NCBI GenBank assembly: GCA_964429385.1
Contig: CAYSBR010000003.1
Span: 1-64,000, forward strand
DNA length: 64,000 bases
Direction of reading: 5' to 3'
Source: UBA2377 sp964429385
GTDB taxonomy: Bacteria > Verrucomicrobiota > Verrucomicrobiia > Opitutales > Opitutaceae
In this document: positions 1-7,963 of the stretch, piece after piece
Layout of the letters: each line of letters opens with the position of its first letter
Position numbering within the stretch: the first letter of the stretch is position 1
Made by a program: the position numbers and the translations under genes
The notes under the pieces: generated by a model
Databases searched by the model: none
What the model saw: the letters and a program-made list of their open reading frames with translations, nothing else
What the model was told of the DNA's origin: nothing

Positions 1-1022
1 CCGCATACGTAGAAATAGGCGCCTCCCTGCAACCAGCGCCACAGTTCGGCGGCGTTCTCCCGCATCTTGTCCTGCACGTAAATCTTGTGCGCTTGGTCTC
101 GGGACCATGCGAGATCCAGCCGGGTCACCTGCCCTTGCTTCGCATACTCCTCCCATTCGTCGCCATAGAGGTAGTCCGTGGCGGCCCGTTGGTCGCCGAA
201 AAAGACCCAGTTACGCCCGGAAGCGCCCGCCGCCACCCGGTCCTGCACAAACGCACGGAAGGGCGCGATACCCGTGCCCGGGCCCACCATGATACAATCC
301 CTGGCCCCCTCTTCCGGCGGGCCGAAATGCGAGTGCGAGACAAACACCGGCACCGTGGCGGCATTCACGGCCACCCGGTCGCTCAAGTAGGTCGAGCACA
401 CGCCCACTCGGTCACGATTGTTGGTCTGGTAGCGCACCGCCGCCACGGTCAGGTGGATCTCATCCGGATAAACCCGGGGCGAAGAGGCGATCGAATACAG
501 CCGCGGCATCAGCCGCCGCATCATGCCCACCAACTCCTGCGGCGTGAACTTCGCGGTCGGATACTCGGCCAAAAAATCCACAAAATTCCGTTCATAAAGG
601 AAGGCATCCAGACGTTCCTTCGCTTCCGGCACTAGCAGTGCCTGCAACTCCGCCCGCTGCGCCTCATCCGTCACCTTACCCGCAACGGTCTCCACCAGCT
701 TCTTCGTAGGGCCGTCCAGATCCACCCCCGTCGCCAGCGCGGTGCGCAACAGCACCGGCTGGGGTGCGCGCGGCGGCGTCACCGGCTCGTCTCCGGTCGC
801 GCCGAGCAGCGCGATGATCTCGTCCACCTCATCCGACCGATTTGTCGGATACACCCCGAGGGAATCGCCCGCCTTGTAGTGCAGGCCGCTGCCCGCGATG
901 CTGACGGCAAAATGCCGGGTTTCCTTGCCCGACCCCGGCTGGCTCAGCAGGCGGTTCTCGGTGATCCTGGCGGGAAACGGATTATCCTTGGAATAAACGG
1001 AAGCTTCGGCGGCTGCGGACAT
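1..1022 (-). CDS. Sulfite reductase-type flavoprotein, FAD/NADPH-binding part (partial)
   Basis: The reductase would pass electrons from NADPH through FAD to a partner, probably sulfite reductase haemoprotein or a flavodoxin. Reading the minus strand from ATG at 1022 gives a continuous frame to the window edge. It carries the FAD motif RLYSIASSP, a flavin-stacking GVCSTYLSD segment, the NADPH motif VGPGTGIAPFRAF and the late motif KIYVQDKMREN. These are typical of the CysJ / cytochrome P450 reductase C-terminal half. The N terminus starts directly at the FAD-binding connecting domain, with no flavodoxin (FMN) domain, so this is the short form of the family. The C terminus lies outside the window. 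It is divergent from the pseudouridine synthase gene, with about 105 bases between the starts. The family is clear; the electron acceptor is inferred. Confidence 0.85.
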   Translation of the reverse strand, partial: MSAAAEASVYSKDNPFPARITENRLLSQPGSGKETRHFAVSIAGSGLHYKAGDSLGVYPTNRSDEVDEIIALLGATGDEPVTPPRAPQPVLLRTALATGVDLDGPTKKLVETVAGKVTDEAQRAELQALLVPEAKERLDAFLYERNFVDFLAEYPTAKFTPQELVGMMRRLMPRLYSIASSPRVYPDEIHLTVAAVRYQTNNRDRVGVCSTYLSDRVAVNAATVPVFVSHSHFGPPEEGARDCIMVGPGTGIAPFRAFVQDRVAAGASGRNWVFFGDQRAATDYLYGDEWEEYAKQGQVTRLDLAWSRDQAHKIYVQDKMRENAAELWRWLQGGAYFYVC

Positions 1023-1127
1023 TGCTGCCGGATGAAGGGTACCGCACCGATGGCGCGCAAGCCTTTGTTTGGAGGACGCCGCCGGGCTTGCTCCTCAAGG
1101 AAAATTGCCGCCAACTGCCCCGATACC

Positions 1128-1910
1128 ATGAGTGACACCACTTCCATTCGCCTGCAAAAATACCTCGCCGATGCCGGGATCTGCTCCCGCCGCGGAGCCG
1201 AGGCGCTCATTGCGCAAGGCGAAGTCTGGGTCAACGGCGAGCCCGCCCAGCTCGGGCAGAAGATCATCCCCGGCGTGGACAAGGTGACCACCGGGGGCAA
1301 GCGCGTGCGCGAGACACCGCAGCCCCGGATTGCCCTCGCCGTGCACAAGCCGCGCGGCCTTGTCTGCTCCAACGACGACCCGCACAACGCCGACACGATC
1401 TTCGACCTGCTCCCCCGGGAGCTCGCCCGCCTGCGTTTCTTCTGCGCCGGCCGCCTGGACAAAGACAGCGAAGGACTCGTCATCCTCACGACCGACGGGG
1501 ATCTGGCCCACCGGCTCATGCACCCGTCGAATATCGTCGTCAAACGCTACTACGTGGTGCTCAAACAGCCTTTCTCCCGCACCCGCCTGCCCCAGCTCAT
1601 CAAAGGCATCCAATACGAAGGCGAACGCCTCAAGGTCGAGAAGGCGGCGCTCGTCAACCCCGGAGCGGACGCAACCTCGACCGACCTCGATGTGCACATG
1701 CACCACGGCAAGAAAAGGGAGATCCGTCTGCTCTTCACCGCACTTGGCTACGATGTGAAACGCCTGCGCCGCTACCAGATCGGCGCCCTGCGCCTGAAGG
1801 GAATCCCGTTGCGCGCCGTGAAACAACTTACCACCAAGGAAGTCTCTCTTCTTTTCAAAATCCCGCGCCCGCACGGAACCTCCAAGGAAAAAGCCGCCCA
1901 ACATGACTAA
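1128..1910 (+). CDS. 23S rRNA pseudouridine synthase, RluB/RluE/RluF family
   Basis: The enzyme isomerises a uridine in rRNA to pseudouridine. An N-terminal S4 RNA-binding domain (residues about 6-55, RLQKYLADAGICSRRGAEAL) is followed by the catalytic domain. The signature GRLDKDSEGL places the catalytic aspartate at residue 111, and the RYYVVL and KREIRLLF segments are typical of the RsuA/RluB class. The frame is open upstream to 879, but ATG 1128 gives the normal N terminus (MSDTTSIRLQ) and the usual length of 260 residues. Its last 8 bases overlap the start of the next gene, which suggests translational coupling. RluB is the likely member because of the S4 domain and sequence style, but the target uridine cannot be told from sequence alone. 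Confidence 0.9.
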   Translation: MSDTTSIRLQKYLADAGICSRRGAEALIAQGEVWVNGEPAQLGQKIIPGVDKVTTGGKRVRETPQPRIALAVHKPRGLVCSNDDPHNADTIFDLLPRELARLRFFCAGRLDKDSEGLVILTTDGDLAHRLMHPSNIVVKRYYVVLKQPFSRTRLPQLIKGIQYEGERLKVEKAALVNPGADATSTDLDVHMHHGKKREIRLLFTALGYDVKRLRRYQIGALRLKGIPLRAVKQLTTKEVSLLFKIPRPHGTSKEKAAQHD

Positions 1911-2697
1911 ACTCCTCATCCCCGCCCTCTGGTTGCTCGGCGCCCTCGCCGCCGCGGCCGCCCCGCTCGCGCAGACGGCTGCGGTCCACACCCGGCCCGA
2001 TCCTGCCGCGCCCACCCTGACTTTCCTGCGGGCCGGCTCCTCGCCGACCCTGATCACCGATCCCGCCGGCGCCACCCCGGAAGGCTGGTTGGCCGTGCGG
2101 ATTGCCGGCCCCTTCGAAGTTTACGTCGAAAACAAGCAGATCGGCAAAAGTCTGGACGTGGAGCCCGGCACCGCATTCCACCAGCAGCCCCGCGGCGACT
2201 CGCCCGTCCTCAGCCGGATGGAACCGGGTGACAAGACCTCCATCACCGGTCTGCACGGACGCTGGACCCAGATTCAGTTGGAAAAAGACATCGTCGGCTA
2301 TGTGCGTGTAGCCGGCGGGGCCGCCCCCGCCACCCCGGCACCCATCGTTGTGAAGGACATTCCCACGGCAACCCCCGCGCCGGCTCCCGCCCCGCTCCCC
2401 GCCGCCCGCCCGGCCCAGGTCGCGCCCCGCGGCGATGGCGGCTCCAGCGTGCTGCCCAGGCTTTTCCAGGGCCGGTTCGTCTCCTCCAAACGCCCCTTCG
2501 CCCCCCGCAGGCCCTACGACTGGCAGCTCAATGATGGCGCCGGCGTGCGCTACGCCTATCTCGACATCACCAAGCTGCTGCTGACCGACCAGATCGAGAA
2601 ATACGTGGATCACGTGGTCGTCGTTTACGGGACACCGAAGCCCATGCCGGGCGGTCAGGATATCGTCATCGAGGTCGAGAGCCTGCAATTGAAGTAA
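1903..2697 (+). CDS. Secreted SH3-like domain protein, function unknown
   Basis: This is a 264-residue protein with an N-terminal signal peptide (about residues 1-20, MTKLLIPALWLLGALAAAAA). Two bacterial SH3-like stretches follow: one around residues 20-75, and one around 85-140 with the pattern PVLSRMEPGD...GRWTQIQL...GYVRV. A proline/alanine-rich linker (about 145-180) leads to a C-terminal segment with a folded look (DWQLNDGAGVRYAYLDI). It presumably acts in the periplasm or at the envelope. The start overlaps the end of the pseudouridine synthase gene by 8 bases. A strong terminator lies just after the stop. I do not recognise a specific function. Confidence 0.75.
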   Translation: MTKLLIPALWLLGALAAAAAPLAQTAAVHTRPDPAAPTLTFLRAGSSPTLITDPAGATPEGWLAVRIAGPFEVYVENKQIGKSLDVEPGTAFHQQPRGDSPVLSRMEPGDKTSITGLHGRWTQIQLEKDIVGYVRVAGGAAPATPAPIVVKDIPTATPAPAPAPLPAARPAQVAPRGDGGSSVLPRLFQGRFVSSKRPFAPRRPYDWQLNDGAGVRYAYLDITKLLLTDQIEKYVDHVVVVYGTPKPMPGGQDIVIEVESLQLK

Positions 2698-2722
2698 ATT
2701 GCAGTAAACGCTTCCCTTTTGC

Positions 2723-2756
2723 GGCCGGCAAATCACACGATTTGCCGGCCTTTTCA
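2723..2756 (+). terminator. Rho-independent terminator after the SH3-protein gene
   Basis: The 12-base stem GGCCGGCAAATC is perfectly matched by GATTTGCCGGCC across a four-base ACAC loop (2735-2738) and is followed by TTTT. It lies 25 bases after the stop of the SH3-like gene and ends about 10 bases before the folD start codon. folD must therefore be expressed from a promoter that lies in or before the hairpin, or by read-through. Confidence 0.85.
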
Positions 2757-2765
2757 TTTCACACC

Positions 2766-3641
2766 ATGGAACTCATCGACGGAAACCAAATCGCCGCCGC
2801 CCTCATCGCGGAGCTCAAAACCGAAGTCGCCGCCCTCCCCGGCCGCAAGCCCTGCATCGCATTGGTGCGTGTTGGCGACGACCCCGCCTCCGTTTCCTAT
2901 GTGAAGAAAAAGGAAAAGACGGCCGCCGAAATCGGCATCGAAGGCCGTATCCACCTCCCGCCCGTGGAGATCACCCAGGCGGAGCTCTTCGCGCTCATCG
3001 ACCGCCTGAATGAGGATCCCACCGTGGATGGCATCCTCGTGCAGTCCCCCCTGCCCAAGCACATCGACGAGCTCGCCGTCTTCCGCCGCGTCGCCCCCGA
3101 CAAGGACGTGGACGGCTTTAACACCCTTAACCTCGGCAAAGTCGCCCAGGAAGATGAGACCGGTTTCGTCGCCTGCACTCCGGCCGGCATCATGGAACTC
3201 CTTGCCCGCAGCGGCACCGACCTCAAAGGCAAACATGTGGTCGTCCTCGGCCGCTCGCTGATCGTCGGCAAGCCTGTCGCCCTCCTTGCCCTCCAGAAAA
3301 AAGCCGGCGCCAACGGCACCGTCACCATCTGCCACTCCGGCACGGCCAACCTCCCCGCGCTCACGCGACAGGCCGACGTGCTCATCGCCGCCATCGGCCG
3401 CCCCGAATTTGTCACGGCCGATATGGTGAAGCCCGGCGCCGTGGTCATTGACGTGGGCATCAACCGCGTGCCCGACGCCGCCAAAAAGACCGGCTACCGC
3501 CTCACCGGCGACGTCCATTTCGCCTCCGTCGCCCCCCTCTGCGCCAAGATCACGCCCGTCCCCGGCGGCGTGGGCCCGATGACCGTGGCGATGCTGATGA
3601 AAAACACCGTCAAGGCGCACCGCCTGCAAACCACCGCGTAA
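2766..3641 (+). CDS. folD: FolD bifunctional methylenetetrahydrofolate dehydrogenase/cyclohydrolase
   Basis: FolD interconverts 5,10-methylene-, methenyl- and 10-formyl-tetrahydrofolate in the cytoplasm for purine, formyl-Met and one-carbon metabolism. The 291-residue protein has the catalytic region SYVKKKEKTAAEIGI with the active lysine, the substrate loop VQSPLPKHID, the Rossmann motif VVLGRSLIVGKPVALL and the family signature PVPGGVGPMTVAMLMKNT. The frame opens at 2742, but MELIDGNQIAAAL from ATG 2766 matches the normal N terminus and leaves the terminator outside the gene. Length and motifs are full and intact. Confidence 0.97.
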   Translation: MELIDGNQIAAALIAELKTEVAALPGRKPCIALVRVGDDPASVSYVKKKEKTAAEIGIEGRIHLPPVEITQAELFALIDRLNEDPTVDGILVQSPLPKHIDELAVFRRVAPDKDVDGFNTLNLGKVAQEDETGFVACTPAGIMELLARSGTDLKGKHVVVLGRSLIVGKPVALLALQKKAGANGTVTICHSGTANLPALTRQADVLIAAIGRPEFVTADMVKPGAVVIDVGINRVPDAAKKTGYRLTGDVHFASVAPLCAKITPVPGGVGPMTVAMLMKNTVKAHRLQTTA

Positions 3642-3700
3642 GCCGCGGCGGGCGCAAAGGGATTGCGCCCGCAAACCCGCCGTCCTTTCCTTTCCCCAAG

Positions 3701-4834
3701 ATGCCCGCGTCCACCATCCTGGTCGTTGATGACCAACCCATCAACGTCCAGCTCCTGAAACGGAAACTCGAACGCGAGGGCATCCGTGTCCTCACCGCTT
3801 ATAACGGCGTGGAGGCCCTCGCCGCCGTTACGCAGGACAGGCCCGATCTCATCCTGCTCGACGTCATGATGCCCGACATGGACGGGATCGAAGTCTGCCA
3901 GCGCCTGCAGGCCGATGAGGCCACCCGCTCCATCCCCGTCATCTTCATCACCGCCCGCACCTCCAAGGAGGGGAAAATCGAGGGCCTGGGCGTAGGCGCG
4001 GTGGACTACATCACCAAGCCGATCGACCTCGACGAGACTTTTGCCCGTGTGCAGACCCACCTGCGCTACGTCGCAGTCAATCGCGAGATGATCGAGCTGC
4101 AGCGCCGTCTGGCCGACTCCCGCCGCAGTGCCACGATCGGCGCCGTCACCCAGGGCATCGCCCACAACCTCAACAATCTTCTCGGCATCGTGGTCGGCTA
4201 CCTCGACCTCCTGAAGGCCTACCCCGACCGGCCCGAGCAGGTGCAGAAAAACACCCGGCACGCCGATGAGGCCGTCCAGCGCATCATCGCGATCATCAAG
4301 CAACTCAGCCTCCTCGTGGTGAAATCGCGTCCGCCCCTCCTCCCGGCGGGCCTGCACAGCCTGATCGAGGGTGGCGTCGCCCGCTTCCGGCAGGATCAGC
4401 CGCTGGCTCCCGCCGTGGTAATCGAGAATCCGCTCGGCGATCTGCCGATCGAAACCAACAGCGAAGTATTCGAAGACGTCCTTGGCAAAATCCTGATGAA
4501 CGCATGGGAAAGTTACGCGCCCGCCCTTCCCGCCTCCGCCCGGCCTATCTGGATCAAGACGGCCCTTGTTGAAAAACCGGGCGAAGGACGGACTGTGCGC
4601 CTCAGTATTGAGGATCAGGGACGAGGCATCAGCCCCGATATCCGGGACCATGCCTTCGAACCCTTCATCAGCACCAAGAACACCGTGGGCGTTGGCATGG
4701 GGCTGACCGTCGCCCGCCACGCCCTGCGCACTCTGGGTGGCGATGCCCGGCTTGAGGACCGCCCCGGCGGTGGCACCTGCGCCCTTCTCCTCCATCCGGT
4801 CGAAAAACGCGCCCAACGCTATCAGGATGAATAA
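3701..4834 (+). CDS. Response regulator-histidine kinase hybrid
   Basis: This is a 377-residue soluble signalling protein. The N-terminal receiver domain (about 1-125) has the acidic pair VVDDQ, the phosphoacceptor D54 in LLDVMMPDMDG and the conserved lysine K106 in DYITKPID. A short linker leads to a histidine-kinase dimerisation segment with H155 in QGIAHNLNNLLG. The HATPase domain follows, with N box (KILMNAWESY), G1 box (IEDQGRGIS), F box (FEPFIST) and G2 box (VGMGLTV). Receiver-first, kinase-second order with no transmembrane sensor suggests a relay in a larger phosphotransfer pathway. Partners are not evident here. The stop overlaps the proC start by 8 bases. Confidence 0.9.
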   Translation: MPASTILVVDDQPINVQLLKRKLEREGIRVLTAYNGVEALAAVTQDRPDLILLDVMMPDMDGIEVCQRLQADEATRSIPVIFITARTSKEGKIEGLGVGAVDYITKPIDLDETFARVQTHLRYVAVNREMIELQRRLADSRRSATIGAVTQGIAHNLNNLLGIVVGYLDLLKAYPDRPEQVQKNTRHADEAVQRIIAIIKQLSLLVVKSRPPLLPAGLHSLIEGGVARFRQDQPLAPAVVIENPLGDLPIETNSEVFEDVLGKILMNAWESYAPALPASARPIWIKTALVEKPGEGRTVRLSIEDQGRGISPDIRDHAFEPFISTKNTVGVGMGLTVARHALRTLGGDARLEDRPGGGTCALLLHPVEKRAQRYQDE

Positions 4835-5633
4835 AATCGCCTTTCTCGGAGCCGGCAATCTCGCCGCCGCCCTGGTTGACGGCCTGCTCGCCCAAGGCAT
4901 CGTGGCCCCGTCCGACTTGATCTGCCTCGGCGGCTCGGGCCGAAGCGCCGCCGCCCTGGCGGCGCGTACCGGTATCATCCTCGCCCGCTCCAGCGAAGAG
5001 TTGATGGCGGACGCCGACCTCCTCGTCATCGCTTTCAAACCGCAGCATCTCGGCTCCGCCGATCCTCGGCTCGCCTCGCTCACCGCAGGCAAGCTCGTGC
5101 TCTCCGTGCTGGCGGGCAAACGCCTCGCCTCCCTCTCCCGCGTGTTCCCGCAGGCCCGCAATCTCGTGCGCGCCATGCCCAACACCCCCGCCGCCATCGG
5201 TGCCGCCATCACTCCTTACTGCGCGCTCCATCCCCTTGCCACGGATGACCGACAGCTCGTCGAAAAACTCCTTGGCGCCTGCGGCCAGCACCTGCCTCTC
5301 GGCGAAGAGCATATGGATGCCGTCACCGCCCTGAGTGCCAGCGGCGCCGGCTTCCTTTTCGAATATGTCGCCGCCATGCGCGACGCGGGGGTCGCCGCCG
5401 GACTGCCTGCCGACGTTGCCACCCGCCTCTCGGTGGAAACCGCCCTCGGCTCCGCCCGTCTGCTCGCCCGAAAAGAAGCCGACCCCGAAGTATTGCGCGA
5501 TCAGGTCACCTCTCCCAACGGCACCACTCTCGCCGGCCTCCGCCGGCTTGAGGCCGGGAACTTTCGCACCCTCATCCGGGAAACCGTGCTTGCCGCCCAG
5601 GCCCGGGCGGAGGAATTGTCTCGAGAACCATGA
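4827..5633 (+). CDS. proC: Pyrroline-5-carboxylate reductase
   Basis: ProC reduces 1-pyrroline-5-carboxylate to proline using NAD(P)H, the last step of proline synthesis. The N-terminal Rossmann motif is FLGAGNLAAALVDGL, followed by AFKPQHL, VRAMPNTPAAIGAA and the C-terminal helical-domain signature around QVTSPNGTTLAGLRRLE. The frame opens at 4737, but ATG 4827 gives the usual N terminus MNKIAFLGAGN and a normal length of 268 residues. The start overlaps the kinase gene's stop, and the stop overlaps the hldD start (ATGA), so the three genes form an operon. Confidence 0.95.
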   Translation: MNKIAFLGAGNLAAALVDGLLAQGIVAPSDLICLGGSGRSAAALAARTGIILARSSEELMADADLLVIAFKPQHLGSADPRLASLTAGKLVLSVLAGKRLASLSRVFPQARNLVRAMPNTPAAIGAAITPYCALHPLATDDRQLVEKLLGACGQHLPLGEEHMDAVTALSASGAGFLFEYVAAMRDAGVAAGLPADVATRLSVETALGSARLLARKEADPEVLRDQVTSPNGTTLAGLRRLEAGNFRTLIRETVLAAQARAEELSREP

Positions 5634-6628
5634 GTACACTCCGCGGACGCATCCTTGTCACCGGCGGCGCCGGCTTTATCGGCAGCGCCCTCATCTCGGC
5701 CCTCAACCAGCGCGGCCACACCGATATCATCGTCAGCGACTTCCTCGGCTCGGACGAGAAATGGAAGAACCTTGTGCCGCTGAAATTCGCGGACTACGTC
5801 GAGGCCGATGTGTTGCGCCAGCGGCTCGCCGCGCAGCCCTCCGCCTTCGGAAAGCTCACCACGCTCTTTCACCTCGGCGCCTGCTCCGCCACCACCGAGC
5901 GCAACGCCGCCTACCTGATCGACAACAATTACGCCTACACCAAGGAACTGGCCACCTGGGCGCTGGAGCATGACAGCCGCTTCATCTACGCCTCCTCCGC
6001 CGCCACCTACGGCGATGGCGCCCAGGGTATGAGCGACACCGATGAGGACCTCTCCCGCCTCCGGCCGCTCAACATGTATGGCTATTCCAAGCACCTCTTC
6101 GATTTGCACGCACAGCGCGAAGGCTGGCTCAAGCGCATCGTGGGCGTGAAATATTTCAACGTTTACGGCCCCAATGAGGATCACAAGGGCGACATGCGCT
6201 CCCTCGTCAACAAGGCCTACCAGCAGATTCTCGCCACCGGCAGCGTCAACCTCTTCAAGAGCCATCACCCCGACTACAAGGACGGCGAGCAGAAGCGTGA
6301 TTTCCTTTACGTGAAGGACGCGGTCGAGATGACCTTGCACTTCGCCGAGACCGCCCCGACCGCCGGCGGGCTTTACAATCTCGGCTCCGGTGAAGCCAAC
6401 ACCTGGCTGGCTCTCACTCGCGCGCTTTTTGCCGCGCTGGGCCGGGAGCCCGCCATCAACTTCATCGACATGCCCGAGATCCTGCGCGGCAAATACCAGT
6501 ATTTTACGCAGGCCGACATCGGCAAGCTCCGCGCCACCGGCTACCAGCGTCCCATGACCCCGCTGGCCGAAGCCGTCCGCGACTACGTGCAAAACCACCT
6601 CGTGCCCAACCGGAAGCTGGGCGAATAA
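5630..6628 (+). CDS. hldD: ADP-L-glycero-D-manno-heptose 6-epimerase
   Basis: HldD epimerises ADP-D-glycero-D-manno-heptose to the L-glycero form used for the LPS inner core. This supports an outer membrane with heptose-containing LPS. The 332-residue short-chain dehydrogenase fold shows the NADP site TGGAGFIG (residues 11-18), the HLGACSATTE segment, the catalytic Y150xxxK154 in YGYSK and the family-typical KYFNVYGPNE and KDGEQKRDFLYVKD motifs. The start overlaps proC in an ATGA junction, and a bidirectional terminator follows the stop. Confidence 0.95.
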   Translation: MSTLRGRILVTGGAGFIGSALISALNQRGHTDIIVSDFLGSDEKWKNLVPLKFADYVEADVLRQRLAAQPSAFGKLTTLFHLGACSATTERNAAYLIDNNYAYTKELATWALEHDSRFIYASSAATYGDGAQGMSDTDEDLSRLRPLNMYGYSKHLFDLHAQREGWLKRIVGVKYFNVYGPNEDHKGDMRSLVNKAYQQILATGSVNLFKSHHPDYKDGEQKRDFLYVKDAVEMTLHFAETAPTAGGLYNLGSGEANTWLALTRALFAALGREPAINFIDMPEILRGKYQYFTQADIGKLRATGYQRPMTPLAEAVRDYVQNHLVPNRKLGE

Positions 6629-6659
6629 AAAAGGCCGCCCATGACGGGCGGCCTTTTTT
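6627..6659. terminator. Bidirectional rho-independent terminator
   Basis: AAAAAAGGCCGCCC (6627-6640) is perfectly complementary to GGGCGGCCTTTTTT (6646-6659) around a five-base loop. The A-tract on one side and T-tract on the other let it work on both strands. It sits between hldD (plus) and the end of the respiratory operon (minus), 18 bases from that operon's last stop codon. Confidence 0.92.
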
Positions 6660-6677
6660 CAAACTCACGATCCTCGA

Positions 6678-7331
6678 TCAGGGCAGCGCGAGCAGTTCTT
6701 CCTCGGTCCACTCCCCGCGGGTGCCCACTTGGGTACGGACCGCGGTCACCAGTTCGGTCGCCACCGGACCGGCATCATTGCCCCATTGCTGGCGGACGTA
6801 GGTGAGGACGGCCGCGATGCGGTCGTCGCCCCAATTGTAACCACCACCGGGACCGAAGGACGGCATCACACCGCCGGAGTAGGTTTTGCCCTCGATCGGG
6901 CCCTTGAAACCGTGAAGGACAATCCGGGCCAGCTTTTCAGGATCGCCGAGCACGCGGCCCGAGCCCGCAAGCGAAGGATAGATGCCAGGCATGCCACCGC
7001 CGGTCGGAGTGTGACAGATCGCGCACTGCTGGCTGTAAAGACGCTGTCCCAACACCAGCGGATCCACCGCCGCGACCACCGGCTGGCCATCCGTCGGCGC
7101 CTGACGTTCGTCAAAGATGCTGGCGCTGAAATAGCCGGAGTTGTGATGCAGGTAGATGCCCGCGTAGAAGATCAGCCCGCTGAAAATGAACAGCAGGACC
7201 AGCGGCAGCAGCCGGTAACGCGCATGCGTATCGGGCTCGCCTGCGGCGGCGCGCTCGTGGGCCGCGATCAGATTTTCGTCGGTCATGCCGCCGGACTCGT
7301 GCCGGGGATCAGGAGATGCCGGAGTGCTCAT
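6678..7331 (-). CDS. Membrane-anchored monohaem cytochrome c (CcoP-position)
   Basis: This 217-residue protein has a cytoplasmic N terminus, one transmembrane helix (about residues 41-61) and a periplasmic cytochrome c domain. Haem is attached at CAICH (residues 103-107) and the likely axial methionine is M156 in GGVMPSFG. It closes the respiratory operon and its start overlaps the CcoO-like gene by one base. Position and topology resemble the CcoP subunit of cbb3 oxidase, but it carries a single haem where CcoP usually has two. It is likely an electron carrier between complex III and a terminal acceptor. Confidence 0.85.
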   Translation of the reverse strand: MSTPASPDPRHESGGMTDENLIAAHERAAAGEPDTHARYRLLPLVLLFIFSGLIFYAGIYLHHNSGYFSASIFDERQAPTDGQPVVAAVDPLVLGQRLYSQQCAICHTPTGGGMPGIYPSLAGSGRVLGDPEKLARIVLHGFKGPIEGKTYSGGVMPSFGPGGGYNWGDDRIAAVLTYVRQQWGNDAGPVATELVTAVRTQVGTRGEWTEEELLALP

Positions 7332-7963
7332 CAGTTCACTCCCTCCTCGCCTTCGCCAGTGTCATAGGGCCGGGCCTCGATGAATTCATAGGACTGTTTC
7401 AAGCTGAACAGATAGGCCACCAAGGCTTCCGCGCGCGGCGTCGGCACCAGCTCATGGCCTTCCGGCGCGCCCCCGACCAATGCCTTGGCCGAGCGTTCGC
7501 CCACGATCTTGCGTTGGGTGAAGAGAAAACGGTAGGCGGGCATGCCGTTTTTGCCGTTGTAAAGATCGGCCAGCAACGCGGCCGGCGTCAGTCCGGCTTC
7601 CTCCGCCCGCGCGCCAAAATTGGCGAGGTCGGGGCCAAGCCGGGCAACGCCGATCTGGGGATAGGATTGATGGATGTAGTCGCGCGCCACACTCTGGCGG
7701 TCACCCCAGCCGCGTGCCTTGTCCGAACCAAAATCGGGACGGCGGACTTGCTGGGTGTGGCAGGCCGCGCAACCCAGGTCGCGGTAAACCCGGAGCCCCT
7801 GCTCCGCAATCCCCGGGGGGCGCAGCGGGAAAGCCCGCTCCTCGGCTTCATCGAAATACGGGCTGAGCCCGCCAAGCTGGGCGTTGGTGCCGAGCAACAG
7901 GCCGGCCCCTGAAACCGCCAGGGCCAACACCAAACCGAGGAAAAACAGAAAACCGCTTTTCAT
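7331..7963 (-). CDS. CcoO-like monohaem cytochrome c subunit
   Basis: A membrane anchor (about residues 4-25) precedes a periplasmic cytochrome c domain of the CcoO/FixO type. Haem attaches at CAACH (65-69). The downstream segments RLGPDLANFGAR and GKNGMPAYRFLF keep the axial methionine (M141) in the family motif NMPAY. All haem-c features are present, so this subunit looks functional. It is translationally coupled to the CcoN-like gene (4-base overlap) and to the following cytochrome (1-base overlap). In a normal cbb3 oxidase it passes electrons to the CcoN haems; here its CcoN-like partner has lost most ligands. Confidence 0.85.
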   Translation of the reverse strand: MKSGFLFFLGLVLALAVSGAGLLLGTNAQLGGLSPYFDEAEERAFPLRPPGIAEQGLRVYRDLGCAACHTQQVRRPDFGSDKARGWGDRQSVARDYIHQSYPQIGVARLGPDLANFGARAEEAGLTPAALLADLYNGKNGMPAYRFLFTQRKIVGERSAKALVGGAPEGHELVPTPRAEALVAYLFSLKQSYEFIEARPYDTGEGEEGVN

